Under the pieces are notes generated by a model, which was given only the letters and a program-made list of their open reading frames with translations, had not been told where the DNA came from and ran no database searches. A DNA stretch of 64,000 nucleotides, taken from assembly GCA_030374765.1 (NCBI GenBank), contig JARGXX010000068.1, forward strand, positions 1-64,000, written 5' to 3'. Shown in pieces: positions 21,191-32,052 of the stretch (position 1 is the stretch's first letter; every line of letters starts with the position of its first letter). This DNA is from Agarophyton chilense (Eukaryota; Rhodophyta; Florideophyceae; Gracilariales; Gracilariaceae). Both the position numbers and the translations under genes were made by a program.

Positions 21191-22163
21191 TTCGCGACAC
21201 TGGATAAAGCCCAGCAGTCACCACACCCACATCCAAACAAACCGCGCATTGATGGTGACATCCATCCACGAAAACAGTTCCGGCCTCGCATCGCATACAA
21301 CTTGTGGTGAATGAACACATGGATTATTTATTGCATATACATGAGAGTTTAACAAAGAATGTGTGTGTTGTGTTTGGTTTTTTGGCCAAAACGTTTCATT
21401 GAACTTGCCGACATACCGTGTGAGTTGCGCCCATCCGGAGCATCGAGGGGACAGCAACAAACTCGGGGAGGCGGTTTGTGCTGAATGCATTCCTATGCCG
21501 ACCAATCATAAGCACGAAGATGTCCGTTCTTCACAGCGAAGTACCAATCAGAGTCTTCTGCAAGAAAGCTCGGGGAGCACCGCCGAAAAGCAGCGTACCT
21601 GGTTTAAGATGATGAAGAAGCGGATTTCTGTTCTCCTTCTAGACGACAGGGGCCCGAGAAATTGAATTCGTGAGACTCCCCATTCCTGAGTTTAGATGCG
21701 CGAAACGAGTCTATTTCAAATTTCATCACAGAGATGATAATAGTTTCCTGGCTTTGGCAACTTTGATCTGTCTGATCCACTAGGAAGATGTTATTTGAGA
21801 CAGTGGCAGTTCAATTAGAGCAAGGAGTGCAACAGTTGTGATACTCGCGCATGTTTAACAGCTTTAACAACTAGGGCGTTTGTCGCATCTATGGCGCAAG
21901 AGGTTTACCCTCTTCGCTTAGCTAGCATATACAAAATCTCTTTACTTGAAGATGCTCCGAACAGGTTGGCCTGGATCTCAAGCTTTGCCTTCCCAGTCAC
22001 TCAAGCTCCCTCCATGAAAGTAGTTTCGCCGCCATTTGATGTATCGCGCCCCACTTTTCTGTAAGCTGTACCAACTCGCAAACGCTCTGTTACCAACGAA
22101 CACACAGCTTTGCTCAACAACGCACCACGATCAACAGCCAAGCTAAAGTCTGACAACATCTTG
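21191..22163. other. Intergenic, no gene recognised
   Basis: Nothing convincing here. A plus-strand frame of about 100 codons at 21363-21665 shows no recognisable motif and is not called. Confidence 0.45.
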
Positions 22164-23600
22164 CTACACAGACGATCCAACCCCTTTGTCAGTGCCCTCC
22201 TTCACAAATCGCAAACCCCTACAAGCCACCTGCATACACCTGCCCACAACGCGTTCCGCGCCAATCTCCCGCACCGCGATATCTCCCACTCCCTGCACAA
22301 AGCCCACATGAGCCGAGATGCCATCCGCACACAAGAACTTCTGCAACGCTACCATTTGCACATCATCGAGCTCCCGATTCGTTTGCAAAGGGTTTGCACT
22401 GGTATCATGTCCAAGTATCTCGCGCACAATGTGAAAGGCGGCATCCATTGCGTTTCCACGGTGGGAAACTGTGATTGCGACTGCCATGTTGAGACAAAAT
22501 GCGAATAGTAGGCCGACTGCTAGGGGTACGATGTTGATTAGTGGACGTGTTACTGATACATCTATCGCACAGATGCGATCGATTTGTTTGACGACTCCGT
22601 CCACTGGTATGCGAAGGGCTACATTGGATTGTTCTTGAAAGCGGAGGCTTTCTCTGACACCTGCAGCAACGTAAGTTATGGCATCATTTGCTTCAAATTG
22701 ACAGTCTAGGGTAGAAACAAAAAAAACGCCCGCATCTGTGTTGTTTGTGATTGTGAAGTCTCTTCGACATTGTTGACCAGTAGCTTGACTTAAAGATTGA
22801 GCAAGAACGTCAAGGTGCCTTTCTCCATTATATATCGGCATGATAGACCGAAATAATTTGTCATCTTCAGTCTTCCATTCCACAAAAGAATTCAATGCCT
22901 GAACAGAATCTCCCGAGAATATCAACGATACTAAGGCACCAGTGTCATTTGAATAAGCGGTTCCGATAAACCCCGGCGTTTGTACCTGTGTAGCAACCTG
23001 CTCGAAGTTGTTGATAAAGGAAAGAGAGACTGGTAAGCCAGTAACCGAGCAGTACGATGCGGATGATCTGACGGTACCAAGCTGCGTTCGCAACGGAATT
23101 TGAGAGCAAACCTTCAAAAGTTGTTGGGGATCGACGACAAGTTGCTCATCCGAAGGTAGAGGTATTTGAATGAGTGCTTGATCACGACGACTACACGCAT
23201 CAAGCCGTTTCTCCGAGGGTAAGGCCAGAGCAATAGAACCAATACCAACAATCAACAAGGCAATACGCGCCAAAAGCGGCGTGATGAGACGACGTCCCTG
23301 AATCTTTTGTTGTGTTGATGATTGTTGCTGTGAATGTTTATATTCATAACGACCACGAAACCACGAAAGTAATCGTAAAGGATCATCTGAATTGATGAAA
23401 ATAAATGATCGACAGAAGGAAGTGTACGAAAATGAATCACGGTTGGAAAGAAAGACAAGACGATTGATGAGACTGCCAAGATTGGCTATGACTAACGTGG
23501 TGAGAAGAGAGGTGATAACTGTGTTGATGGCCTCGTTGCTGAATTGAATGGTGGATAGGGTGGATTGCGGTGTTACATCAATTCCTTCAAAAAGCGACAT
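22164..23600 (-). CDS. Predicted three-TM membrane protein with large domain between TM2 and TM3
   Basis: 478 residues, ATG at 23598-23600, stop TAG at 22164-22166. Not recognised as a known family. Hydrophobic segments lie at about 25-50, 106-127 and 352-379. Residues about 130-350 form a large domain with several cysteines and possible N-glycosylation sites. The C-terminal about 100 residues are hydrophilic and contain a conserved AFHIVREILGHDT motif. A stop-containing paralogue lies at 29809-31278, conserved in both the loop and the C-terminus. A (CT)n tract lies about 140 bp upstream of the start. The layout is receptor- or transporter-like; no enzymatic motif was seen. Confidence 0.75.
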   Translation of the reverse strand: MSLFEGIDVTPQSTLSTIQFSNEAINTVITSLLTTLVIANLGSLINRLVFLSNRDSFSYTSFCRSFIFINSDDPLRLLSWFRGRYEYKHSQQQSSTQQKIQGRRLITPLLARIALLIVGIGSIALALPSEKRLDACSRRDQALIQIPLPSDEQLVVDPQQLLKVCSQIPLRTQLGTVRSSASYCSVTGLPVSLSFINNFEQVATQVQTPGFIGTAYSNDTGALVSLIFSGDSVQALNSFVEWKTEDDKLFRSIMPIYNGERHLDVLAQSLSQATGQQCRRDFTITNNTDAGVFFVSTLDCQFEANDAITYVAAGVRESLRFQEQSNVALRIPVDGVVKQIDRICAIDVSVTRPLINIVPLAVGLLFAFCLNMAVAITVSHRGNAMDAAFHIVREILGHDTSANPLQTNRELDDVQMVALQKFLCADGISAHVGFVQGVGDIAVREIGAERVVGRCMQVACRGLRFVKEGTDKGVGSSV

Positions 23601-23736
23601 TTTTTCGAGGCGAGATATGATGATTGTATGAGAGATGACGAGTGTGCTATAGAGTGCGGAAAGGTTTGAAAGCTGTATTCATTCCGTCGTGCACTGCGAC
23701 GCACGTGACAGAAGAAGGTGATAACGAATGCGGTGG

Positions 23737-23739
<3 letters not shown>

Positions 23740-23785
<46 letters not shown>
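23740..23785. repeat. (AG)n microsatellite
   Basis: An uninterrupted AG/CT dinucleotide run of about 45 bp, 140 bp upstream of the membrane protein start. On the minus (sense) strand it is a CT tract in the promoter or 5' UTR. Confidence 0.95.
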
Positions 23786-23790
<5 letters not shown>

Positions 23791-24526
23791 CCACAAGCAC
23801 AAGACGGAAGAGCACGACGTCGATGATTCGGGTTGAGAACAGCGGGCTAGATAGATACTAACCTTTGTAAGCTGTGAGGTGAAGGTATGAGAAGAGCACA
23901 CACAGCGCCATTTCACACAGAGGGCCCTAGATAGTGTACCTTGCTGCCTGAGAAGAGCACACACAGCGCCATTTCATACAGGGAGAGCGCCCTACCTTTC
24001 TTCCTCCTTGTTGCCAACGAGAGATCCGTCTCGGCATACACGCGCATTCGAAGTATCCCAGCTGTGCCGATTACGGCACAGCTCTCGTGCGCAATTTCGA
24101 CAAAGTTTTGTTCGGCGTCTACAATGCGCCAGCGGGAGCGTGCGGCGCAAAAAGTGCAACGGTTTGAACGCGCACCAGCAGTAAACCGCCCTGCCTGTGA
24201 CTGAGAGGAACGATGACCGAGACCCCCGGCGCCAGTCGGCGGGGGTTGGTCGCTTTATTGGTGTACTACGGTCAACGTGTACAGCTATCATCTGCGTGGT
24301 GGCAGAGAGTACTTGCTCGGCGGTGCTGGCGGGCGAGAGGTCTTGACTCACACGCTTCTGCGTGGTGACACACCTGCCGACCTTCGAGTCTGCTAAGTGC
24401 CGCCGGGTAGTCGCTTTGGGTCTCAGCGTTTGAATATCGGCGGAGCGGCGGTCGCTGTAGCGGCTGCTGTTGAGGGATGAAGAGCCTGTGGTGGCTGGGC
24501 TTCGATGAGGCGCAGTTCCGTAGCAA
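23786..24526. other. Intergenic, no gene recognised
   Basis: It includes a short internal direct repeat: GAGAAGAGCACACACAGCGCCATTT occurs near 23889 and 23951 with small differences. No coding frame is supported. The copia remnant begins at 24527. Confidence 0.45.
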
Positions 24527-26537
24527 TCATGGGATAATTGGTGTTGAATTGCCGCGGGATGAGGATGGCGGAGGTTGCAGTCGCAGCCGTCGAGAGTTGT
24601 CCGAGAATTGTAACCGCGCCAATTGTTTTGTGAATATGCCGGCTAGCATTTGTTTCGATGAGACGTGATACAGAGAAATCGTTTTGTTGAGGTGTTGCCT
24701 CAAGCAGTGATGCTTGACGTCGATGAATGTCCTGCGTTTTGCACTACTGGTGTTTAGCGCAACGGCGATTGCAGCCGTGTGATCAATGTACAGCGGCGAA
24801 GGGTCGGTGTGTTGGACATGAAGGAAAAAGAGAAGGCGTCGGAGGTGTTGCGTGGTTTGGACTGCACTTCTGGCAGCTATGTATTCCGCCTCGCAGGTGG
24901 ACAGAGATGTTGTCTTTTGTTGTCGCGAGATCCAGTCGATGGTATTGTTGTTCAACGGAAACACAGCTCCCGATATTGAACGGCGGTTGACTTGGTCGGC
25001 TGCGAAATCGCCATCGCTGTAGGAGTGAATTGTAAGCGGTTTGTTTGGGTTTTGGGAGTATGTCAGTCGGTATAGCTTGGTGTGGATGAGATAACGCAGT
25101 AGCGCTTTGCAGTGGCTCCAGTGTCGTTGTGTAGGATTGGTTAGTGCCAGTGCGAGGCGAGAAACATGGAATGCAATATCTGGCCGGGTTCAATCGGGAA
25201 TCCAACGAAGTTCACCTACAATTTGGGCGTACTTGTGTGGGGTTATTGATGCTGGTTTGTCGTCTTGTGTGGGTGGGTGTAAACCTAAGCCTGATGCAAA
25301 GGGTGTTTGTTTTCCATTGGCATGATGCATGTTCGTGTGTTCGAGGAGAGCTTCAATGTTGTGTTCTTGGCTAAGTTGGATGCTTTTGTCTGTATCGTAT
25401 CGAATGTTCCATCCAAGGTATTTGGTTGGCTTTACAAGGTTCCTAACTGCGTATTTTATGGAGAGTGCTTCGTACAGAGCGGAAATCAGATGCGGTTCTG
25501 TTCCGGCTATTAGAAAGTCATCGATGGTTAGTACAATTACGATGTAGGAGGAGGGCGAGGTGTGACGTATGAATAAGGATGGATCTTCCTCCGATTGTGT
25601 GAAGCCAATTTTGCGGAGGAATTGCCACAGAGATCGAAGGTAGAAGTATCCAGCTGGGGGGGTGCCGTATAGATTCTTCAGTAGTTTTCCTCGGGGTGTT
25701 GGATGTCTGAAGGAGCCGTCGAATCTAGGGTGCTGTCGCACAAATATGGGATTCTTATGTGAGTAGTTTTCGTGAGTGAACGCGCTGGTGATGTCAAAGT
25801 GGGCAAGTTCCAGGTTCAGTTGGGCGGCCAATGCGAAAGCAAGTCTGATTGTACTCCGTTGCGCCAGATGGGCTGCAGATTTCTCTGGATCGAAATCAAC
25901 GTGTGGCTTCATGAAATCACCGCGTACAGAGCATTGGGCTTTGTATCCACGGGTCTGTTCGCATAGATTTTTGTATCGATATGTCATGGTGAGGGGTATC
26001 AGCCGTTTAAGGAGCTTGCTTTTGGGAAGCCATTGGATGGCGCCGATGTCGTCCAGTTTGTCGAGCTCGGCGTTATGTGCCGCTCGCCATTCAGATGCGT
26101 CTGGATAGTTGCTTGCCTGTTTTCGTGACCGTGGCGGCGGGTTCGTGTTGGTGATGGTATCTGGGGTTTTATGGTGGGTTATGGTTTTAAATGACGCACT
26201 GTATGTTCTTGCTGGATCCTTTTGCGGTTCGTATGGATGAAAGTTGACCGGTCGGACTCGGCGGTATTCGCCGGTTCCCAGTATCATCACCGTTATGTTG
26301 TTGAGGTCATTACCGTACATGTATCGGCACGGGAGTCCTCGGGGTGTGAGTTTGGATTGCTTGGTTTTCTCGCATGGGATGTAGCAGTAGCCAAGCTGTC
26401 CAAACGGAAAGAGGTTGGTGAGCTGTGGTTTCGTGCCGAAGAGAGCCTCGGCATATGGTTTCGTGTTTCTCATTGAAACCTGTCTCTTCGCCTCCTCTTT
26501 TGGCACTTAGGTCTTTCGTAATTAGTTCGTTCCTCAA
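24527..26537 (-). pseudogene. 5'-truncated copia retrotransposon (end of integrase, RT, RNase H)
   Basis: One minus-strand frame runs from about 26506 to the TGA at 24527, interrupted by a single TGA at 25190-25192 where the family has STRPDI. The RT catalytic motif is TIDDFLIAG. RNase H has SDGDFAAD and STCEAEYIAA. It is related to the copia at 31.6-36.5 kb (shared NYPDA and ELxxID linker). Gag, protease, most of integrase and both LTRs are missing. It separates the two duplicated gene families of this island. Confidence 0.85.
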
Positions 26538-26828
26538 TTCAAAAAGTAAAGGTATTGTGATGTATGCACTTGTAAACAGATCCGCGCTGAAGGTTTTAGA
26601 CAGTATCGACAGTTAAATGAGGAAGACTATTGTAATATGTCAATCATGCTTTTCAGTCTATGTCATCCTTCTCTCTAAGGTACAAGAAACTCGAACACAT
26701 TAATCAGGTTTATCAAAGAATTAAACGCAATTCTAAATTGTACCCCACTTACCATTTCGGCCATCAAAGTCTTTTTTCTCTTGCACCTTGGGGAAGAAAA
26801 GGTACGAATCAAATGCCGCAACAAGTGC
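26538..26828. other. Spacer, no gene seen
   Basis: An AT-richer spacer between the copia remnant and the 3' end of the secreted protein gene. No feature was recognised. Confidence 0.4.
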
Positions 26829-27203
26829 TTAGCACGAACACAAAGTTTGACCATATTCATTCTTGATCTGACCACCTCTGTACTTGCGCTTCACTCGAGT
26901 TCTGCTCTTCAGGAATCCAGGGTCACATCTGAGGACAAAAGTGTCGCGACGACGACGTCGACACGTGCAGCGGTACGCGCATCTCTCTCCATAATCACAC
27001 TGGGAAACGGCATAGCCACTATGGAAAATCGTACATCCATAGCTCTTTCCCAATCTCGTTGAGCCGCGCTCAGTTATAGATGGCAGATCATCTGTTCCAG
27101 AGTGGCGTTCGTCTTTGTCCGAAAGTGCGGTTAAAGTGGTCTTGATTGCTGAGGCGTAGATGAATAGGACTGAAAGAACGGCGAAGATGAAGAATCGATG
27201 CAT
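26829..27203 (-). CDS. Small secreted cysteine-rich protein (8 Cys), copy A
   Basis: 124 residues from the ATG at 27201-27203 to TAA. This start is preferred over the ATG at 27308 because it begins directly with a signal peptide (MHRFFIFAVLSVLFIYASA). The mature part has eight cysteines in the same order as copy B, with CAYRCTC, then RRRRRD, then a single Cys and a terminal LCSC. A TATA-like element lies at 27298-27303, about 95 bp upstream. The family was not recognised. Four disulfides and a strongly basic patch suggest an extracellular protein; function unknown. Confidence 0.8.
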   Translation of the reverse strand: MHRFFIFAVLSVLFIYASAIKTTLTALSDKDERHSGTDDLPSITERGSTRLGKSYGCTIFHSGYAVSQCDYGERCAYRCTCRRRRRDTFVLRCDPGFLKSRTRVKRKYRGGQIKNEYGQTLCSC

Positions 27204-27297
27204 GATTGCAAAGTTGTGATGTGGCGTATTGTTTTCGTAAAGGGTGTTGAAGTTGTTCAGTGGATGGGTGCGGTCTGGAAGGACAAAAAGAAGCAAG

Positions 27298-27303
27298 CTT
27301 ATA
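27298..27303 (-). promoter_or_regulatory. TATA-like element of secreted protein copy A
   Basis: The minus strand reads GCATATAAGC, about 95 bp upstream of the chosen ATG. This also argues for the downstream start, since the longer frame would begin almost on top of it. Confidence 0.5.
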
Positions 27304-28329
27304 TGCATACGTGAAGCGTCTCGTATCCCTCAACGATAGGAGAAAAGTGAAATATTGCACGAATCCATGATGAGGGATGTGGCAGTTTCATCGCTGTGAT
27401 TCCAAAAGCAGTGAGCACCTTGCTATATTTCATGGAAAGCAATCGAGACTTCGGTCTGCGGTTTTCACCCGACGTGTAGAACAACATGCGAATCGATGCC
27501 TTGAAGCAGTAGATGGCCTTTCATATGTTCGTATTAGCTATGGGCCGAGGGCAGCATGCTGTCGATGATTCGTCATGCTTGTAACAACATCTCAAGATTT
27601 TAAGTACCACCTTGCTGCTCACCTGCGAATCGTTGTATAGTTAACCTAGTGTAAGAGCAAACTCTCGTCATGTTGCTGGTATCAAGAGGTTCTCTTCTGA
27701 CAACGAAGACCGACAACGGTTGAACAGGACTTCTTTCTCTCTGAACTGTTCAATGAACCCATGATTCCCCTCTCTAGAGACAGGTTGAATGGCTGCGGTT
27801 GTTTCCTGTCTCCATCAATCTGCGCATGTAAGCTGCCACACGAGCCTTTGTGGAAGCGTTTGTGGACGTCCGCCGGTGTGCTCTCGATGAGATAGCAAAC
27901 CAACACAAAGAAGCAAAAATGTGCACAAGCCTTATGTAACCTTACGGCTTGTTGAAAAAAGGTAGTAAGGTAAAAGTGCATGTAATGCACCACGTAACGG
28001 AAATCACCTGCTAACTGTCAACGTGAAGATGACATGTCTGTTGTTGTCCAAGGTACACTCCTTCAGCTTCGAGGAGGAACGCTGAGAAAAAGTAACGTCG
28101 TTGTGACGCTCACACAAAGCACTCGCGAAACCTGAATTTGTACAACGAGGCATATAGGTTTACGTGAAGTACCGACGGTACACGAGCTCCATTTTTCAAT
28201 CACTTTGCTGCTTAAACTCTTGGTCGTGCTCACCCCGGAGTTGTTGTAGGCATGACGGACGTTTTGCTGCAGGGGGCGCATTTATTCTAAGCCCCGTTTG
28301 TTTCTTCTACTCTGGGGAACCTGGAACAA
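27304..28329. other. Divergent intergenic region between the two secreted-protein genes
   Basis: About 1 kb holding the promoters of the two head-to-head genes. No further gene was recognised; short frames on both strands lack motifs or support. Confidence 0.5.
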
Positions 28330-28337
28330 TATAAAAT
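28330..28337 (+). promoter_or_regulatory. TATA box of secreted protein copy B
   Basis: TATAAAAT about 130 bp upstream of the ATG, followed by a pyrimidine-rich stretch and an A-rich leader, as in strongly expressed fungal promoters. Confidence 0.55.
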
Positions 28338-28467
28338 ACCTGCGTCGTCGTCCCCCTTTCTACAGCCCCCTTCTCAATTTCAACACCACTTAACTTTGTA
28401 AAGAAAAAGCAGAACACACAAAAACACCTACTGTCCAACTACAACCACCGTCATCCATATTAACGCA

Positions 28468-28836
28468 ATGATGAAACCGATCTTTTTGTTCGGGATCGCC
28501 TGTATGTATGCCCTTTGTCTAGCCGCGCCCTCAACTTCCAATCCATCTTCCAAGTCCGCAGCTCTTGGACGAAACCTCGTTCTCAACAACATCGCCATTC
28601 GAGCCAAGGGAGACTCCACAGGATGTTACATCAAGGAAAAGAACGGTCGATTGCACGGAGGTTGTGCTTCAAACGAATCGTGCAGGTATAAATGCAAGTG
28701 TCGCCGACGTCGTCGTGATAAATTTGTGATTAGATGCAGTCCCACTTTCTTGTCGAGCTCGCAGAAGATTAAGATTAAGACGAAAGGTGGCACGATTTTC
28801 AATGGCAAGGGGGAGCGACTTTGTTCTTGTAGCTAA
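28468..28836 (+). CDS. Small secreted cysteine-rich protein (8 Cys), copy B
   Basis: 122 residues, ATG at 28468 (a second Met follows at once), TAA end. The signal peptide is MMKPIFLFGIACMYALCLAA. A Ser/Ala/Asn-rich propeptide-like stretch comes next. The mature C-terminal half has eight cysteines: CRYKCKC, then RRRRRD, then RC, then LCSC. Compared with copy A the cysteines, the five-arginine run and a GGxIxNxxG motif are conserved while the N-terminal half differs. TATA at 28330 and AATAAA at 28879 frame the gene. Extracellular; function unknown. Confidence 0.82.
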   Translation: MMKPIFLFGIACMYALCLAAPSTSNPSSKSAALGRNLVLNNIAIRAKGDSTGCYIKEKNGRLHGGCASNESCRYKCKCRRRRRDKFVIRCSPTFLSSSQKIKIKTKGGTIFNGKGERLCSCS

Positions 28837-28878
28837 GGGCCATGTGCGTGGTTTAGATATTGGAGAGGAAAGGAGGGA

Positions 28879-28884
28879 AATAAA
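28879..28884 (+). promoter_or_regulatory. Polyadenylation signal of secreted protein copy B
   Basis: AATAAA 43 bp after the stop codon. Confidence 0.55.
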
Positions 28885-29808
28885 TGTAGCCTGATGCGTC
28901 GATGCTCGTTTGCGTGCAATCGATGCAATACTACGCTTGTGAGTAGTAAACATGTTTATCAATGATGACACTCACCGAGATGCCAGAACAAGTAGGAGTA
29001 GAGCGCAATGAAAGAGGCTTTATTGCAGGATTGAGTAAAGTGCCTCCACAGGCATCTCCTTGCTGTATTAAGGAGACGCTGAGTATGCGGTCGAGAGAAA
29101 AAGTGAGATTCTCTCTGGCCGGTAGGGTTAGCGAACCTTCCCGTTAGCCAGGGACCGGAAAGTGTGGGAAAGAAAAAGATGCAGTGTGCTCGACAACGAT
29201 GCTGTGAGCTCTTTGATAAGCCGAAAAGGGCTCGCAGCAACGTGCATAGCAGACGACCGAGCTGCGGAAGATGTTTTCGTTGCTTCAAACCCTTGTTGCG
29301 TGGTAGAGCTAGCAGCTCTGTCCACGTTGCCAACGTACTACGAAGGTAAAACCAAATGTGATCCACAAATCCTTCTGATCAGATCTTAAAGCGACTCTCA
29401 GATCGATGTCCCAAGCGCGTCACCTCCTCCATTCGGCAGATGAAACAACTTCTGCGTCCCGAACATTTCTTTGAGAATCCTTAGCTTTGATTTGTTCATG
29501 TCTTGTGGTTCATGCCGTTTTCCACGAGAAAAAAGTGTACGTATAAGAAGAATTATGAGCTCTGGTCAGCTTTTCCAAACGACAACTATTATTTCGTTCT
29601 CTCAAAGAAAGTTTGGCTTTAGTATCGGTAGTAATATGCACTACAAACAGGTAAACTCTAGTTCGCCTTCTCTCCTCCTCCTAGGAGATCTAGCTCTAGA
29701 TCTACCTCTATATGTCCACAGGCTATCTGCATTCCAGCAAACTCTAGGTCCAGTTTTTGAATATGGTGACGTATTTCGGTTCTGCCCGTTCTGAACGGTG
29801 CAGAAGTA
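28885..29808. other. Intergenic, no gene recognised
   Basis: Several overlapping short frames (near 29000-29390) lack motifs, favour no strand and are not called. Confidence 0.45.
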
Positions 29809-31278
29809 CTATTTGTTTACACTCTCATTCTCCGAGTGCAAGAAACTCCCTGACGAAGAGAGCTCTTCAGGGAGTTCTTCCACTACAAAACGCGGCCCTT
29901 GGCGTGCAACCTGCTGACAACGACAAACTCTTCGTCCCCCGTGGATTTGATCAACAGCCGTATCGCCGAGACCCTGTACAAAGCCCACATGAGCCGACCC
30001 TCCATCACTGCAAACGAATTTCTTTAAAGCCACTTTCTCCACCTCATCTAGTACTCTGTTTTTCTGAAGCGGGTTCGCCGTAGTATCGTGTCCGAGAATC
30101 TCGCGCACGATGTGGAAAGCTGCGCTCAGTGCGTCATCATGATGCAACGCCCAGAAGGACGTCGCCATGTTCAAGCAGAATGCCATCGCCAATCCGATTA
30201 GAAGCGGCACAATGTTCACTATTGGACGAGTGACCGTAAGGTCAACAGCGCATACTTGATGAATCTTACCCTCCCGATTTGGTCCGGGAAGCACTTGCAA
30301 CTTGAGTGCAGTCTCGTCTTGTTTCTGGAAAGACATGCGCTCTCTCATAGCCACGGAAACGTATGGGAACACCTTGAAAATATCAAACTGGCAGTCCAAC
30401 TTTGCCCAATAAGTTGCAACTTCTACTCCCGCGATGTGTACCTTTTCGATAGACCTGTGAACAATGTGACAGTCCTGTCCAGATGCCGATCTAAAAGCAT
30501 GAGCGATGGTATCAAGATGCATGCTGCCGTTCCAGGACGGAAGCGCCGAGTATAATAGTTCCCCATTCTCCCGCGTCCACTCCACATACGCAACAAGCTC
30601 GTGTCGTACCCTTGAATATAAATATGTGGAAATAATACCTGTGCCCTTTGCATATGCTCCGGCGATTATCCCCGATAAATATGCCTCTCCCTGATCATCT
30701 ACAGCACTTGCGTCAAATGATATAAAGTTGGATGAACAGTATGATGCCGAAGATCTAACGGCGCCAAGGCGTGAGTGTAGGGGAATTTGACGACAGAATC
30801 GCTACATCTCCATAGAGTGAGGAGTCAGCTGTGCTTCCACCTGCTTTTGCACAAGAGTGGAGTCCCCTCGACTACAAGCATCAAGGCGTTTCTCAAACGG
30901 TAAAGCAAGTGCAATTGCACCAATGCTAACAATTAATAATCCAACTCGCGCGATGATAGGATAAATAAGGCGCCGCCTGTCAAGCTCGAGTAGTGCAGAA
31001 GTTCGTTGAGTATCCCTGTAATCATATCGACCGCGTCCCCAAAACCACAGTAAGAGAGGGTCATCCGAGTTGAGGAAGATGAATGATCAACAGAAAGAAG
31101 TAAAACTAAACACTTCTCGTGGGCTCTTAAACACACATTTGTTGATGATGCTTCCTAGGTTACAGATTATTAGAGTGGCGAGTATCGATGTTACTATAGT
31201 GTTCAGCGTTTCGTTCTCAAACTGCACGGTTGATATTGTGGAACGAGGAGTGAAGTCAAGACCGTCTGCCAATTCCAT
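29809..31278 (-). pseudogene. Paralogue of the membrane protein, interrupted by stop codons
   Basis: The same frame runs from ATG (31276-31278) to TAG (29809-29811) and aligns with the 22164-23600 gene along its length: TPRSTISTVQF at the start, the YDYR/YEYK loop, ALPFEKRLDACSR, RSSASYCS, and the end RPIVNIVPLLIGLAMAFCLN and AFHIVREILGHDT. It is interrupted by TGA at 31087-31089 and a TAG near 30804. At the first site the intact paralogue has CGA (SFCRSF), so a C to T change made the stop. No frameshift was seen. It could be a young pseudogene or one relying on read-through. Confidence 0.82.
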
Positions 31279-31611
31279 TCCTGTTCGGAGTCGAAGATAA
31301 AGCTCTCCAAAGTATTTGGCAATTTATCGGTAACTTTTAGCTAGTTCTCCGCTGTGATTCTCTTCAGACCAGTGCGTCTTTCTCCCGAGAAACAACCCAA
31401 CTCCAACGATGAGGGGAACCTAATGTGAAATCTCGAACACGATGAAGACGAAAAGGCCAGGATTTCCAGGCACTGGGCTCTGCAGCTCTTGCGTTCTTTC
31501 AGGTACAGTTGTAAAGGGTGGGGACCGCCGAAGACTTAAATGGAGTGGTGTGCCCTGCATTTCTGAAGGAGAATAGTGCAGCGATTCGATCTCTGTTGAT
31601 ATCCGAGCGCC
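31279..31611. other. Intergenic, no gene seen
   Basis: A spacer between the membrane pseudogene and the 3' end of the copia element. The element's 3' LTR was not found here. Confidence 0.4.
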
Positions 31612-32052
31612 TCATGCAAGGCGAAGGCGGCAGTGCACACGCAGCATTACGTGTGCACTGCTGCCTCCACCGTAGTTTGTGTGAGTGAAGGCACTAACTC
31701 TCTTTACTTCACCGTCGTCTTCGTGGTCTAGCTTATGTACTGTCGATGCACTGTAATGTTTGACAATGCAAAAATGTGATGCATCAAGAGATTTCTTTGT
31801 TTGACAGTCCCCGGTTGATGCGTTGCATTTTTGCTGCGGGCGGGGCGTGATGTTGAGTTCTTGACGAAGATGTTGGAATCTGGTCTTGTGCAAAGGTTTC
31901 GTGAGTATGTCGGCTTTCATCTGTTCGGTTGGGATTCTGTGTAGAGTAATAGAATTCTTGGAGACGTGGTGTTGTAGGTAATGATGCCCTATGTCTATGT
32001 ACTTTGTTGCGGTGGGGCCTGGTTTTCAGCTATCAAAACGGCTGAGCGGTTG

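Noticed and set aside
26829..27308. Longer 159-codon start of secreted protein copy A
   Set aside because: The Met at 27203 gives a clean signal peptide like copy B, and a TATA-like element sits at 27298, too close for the longer start.
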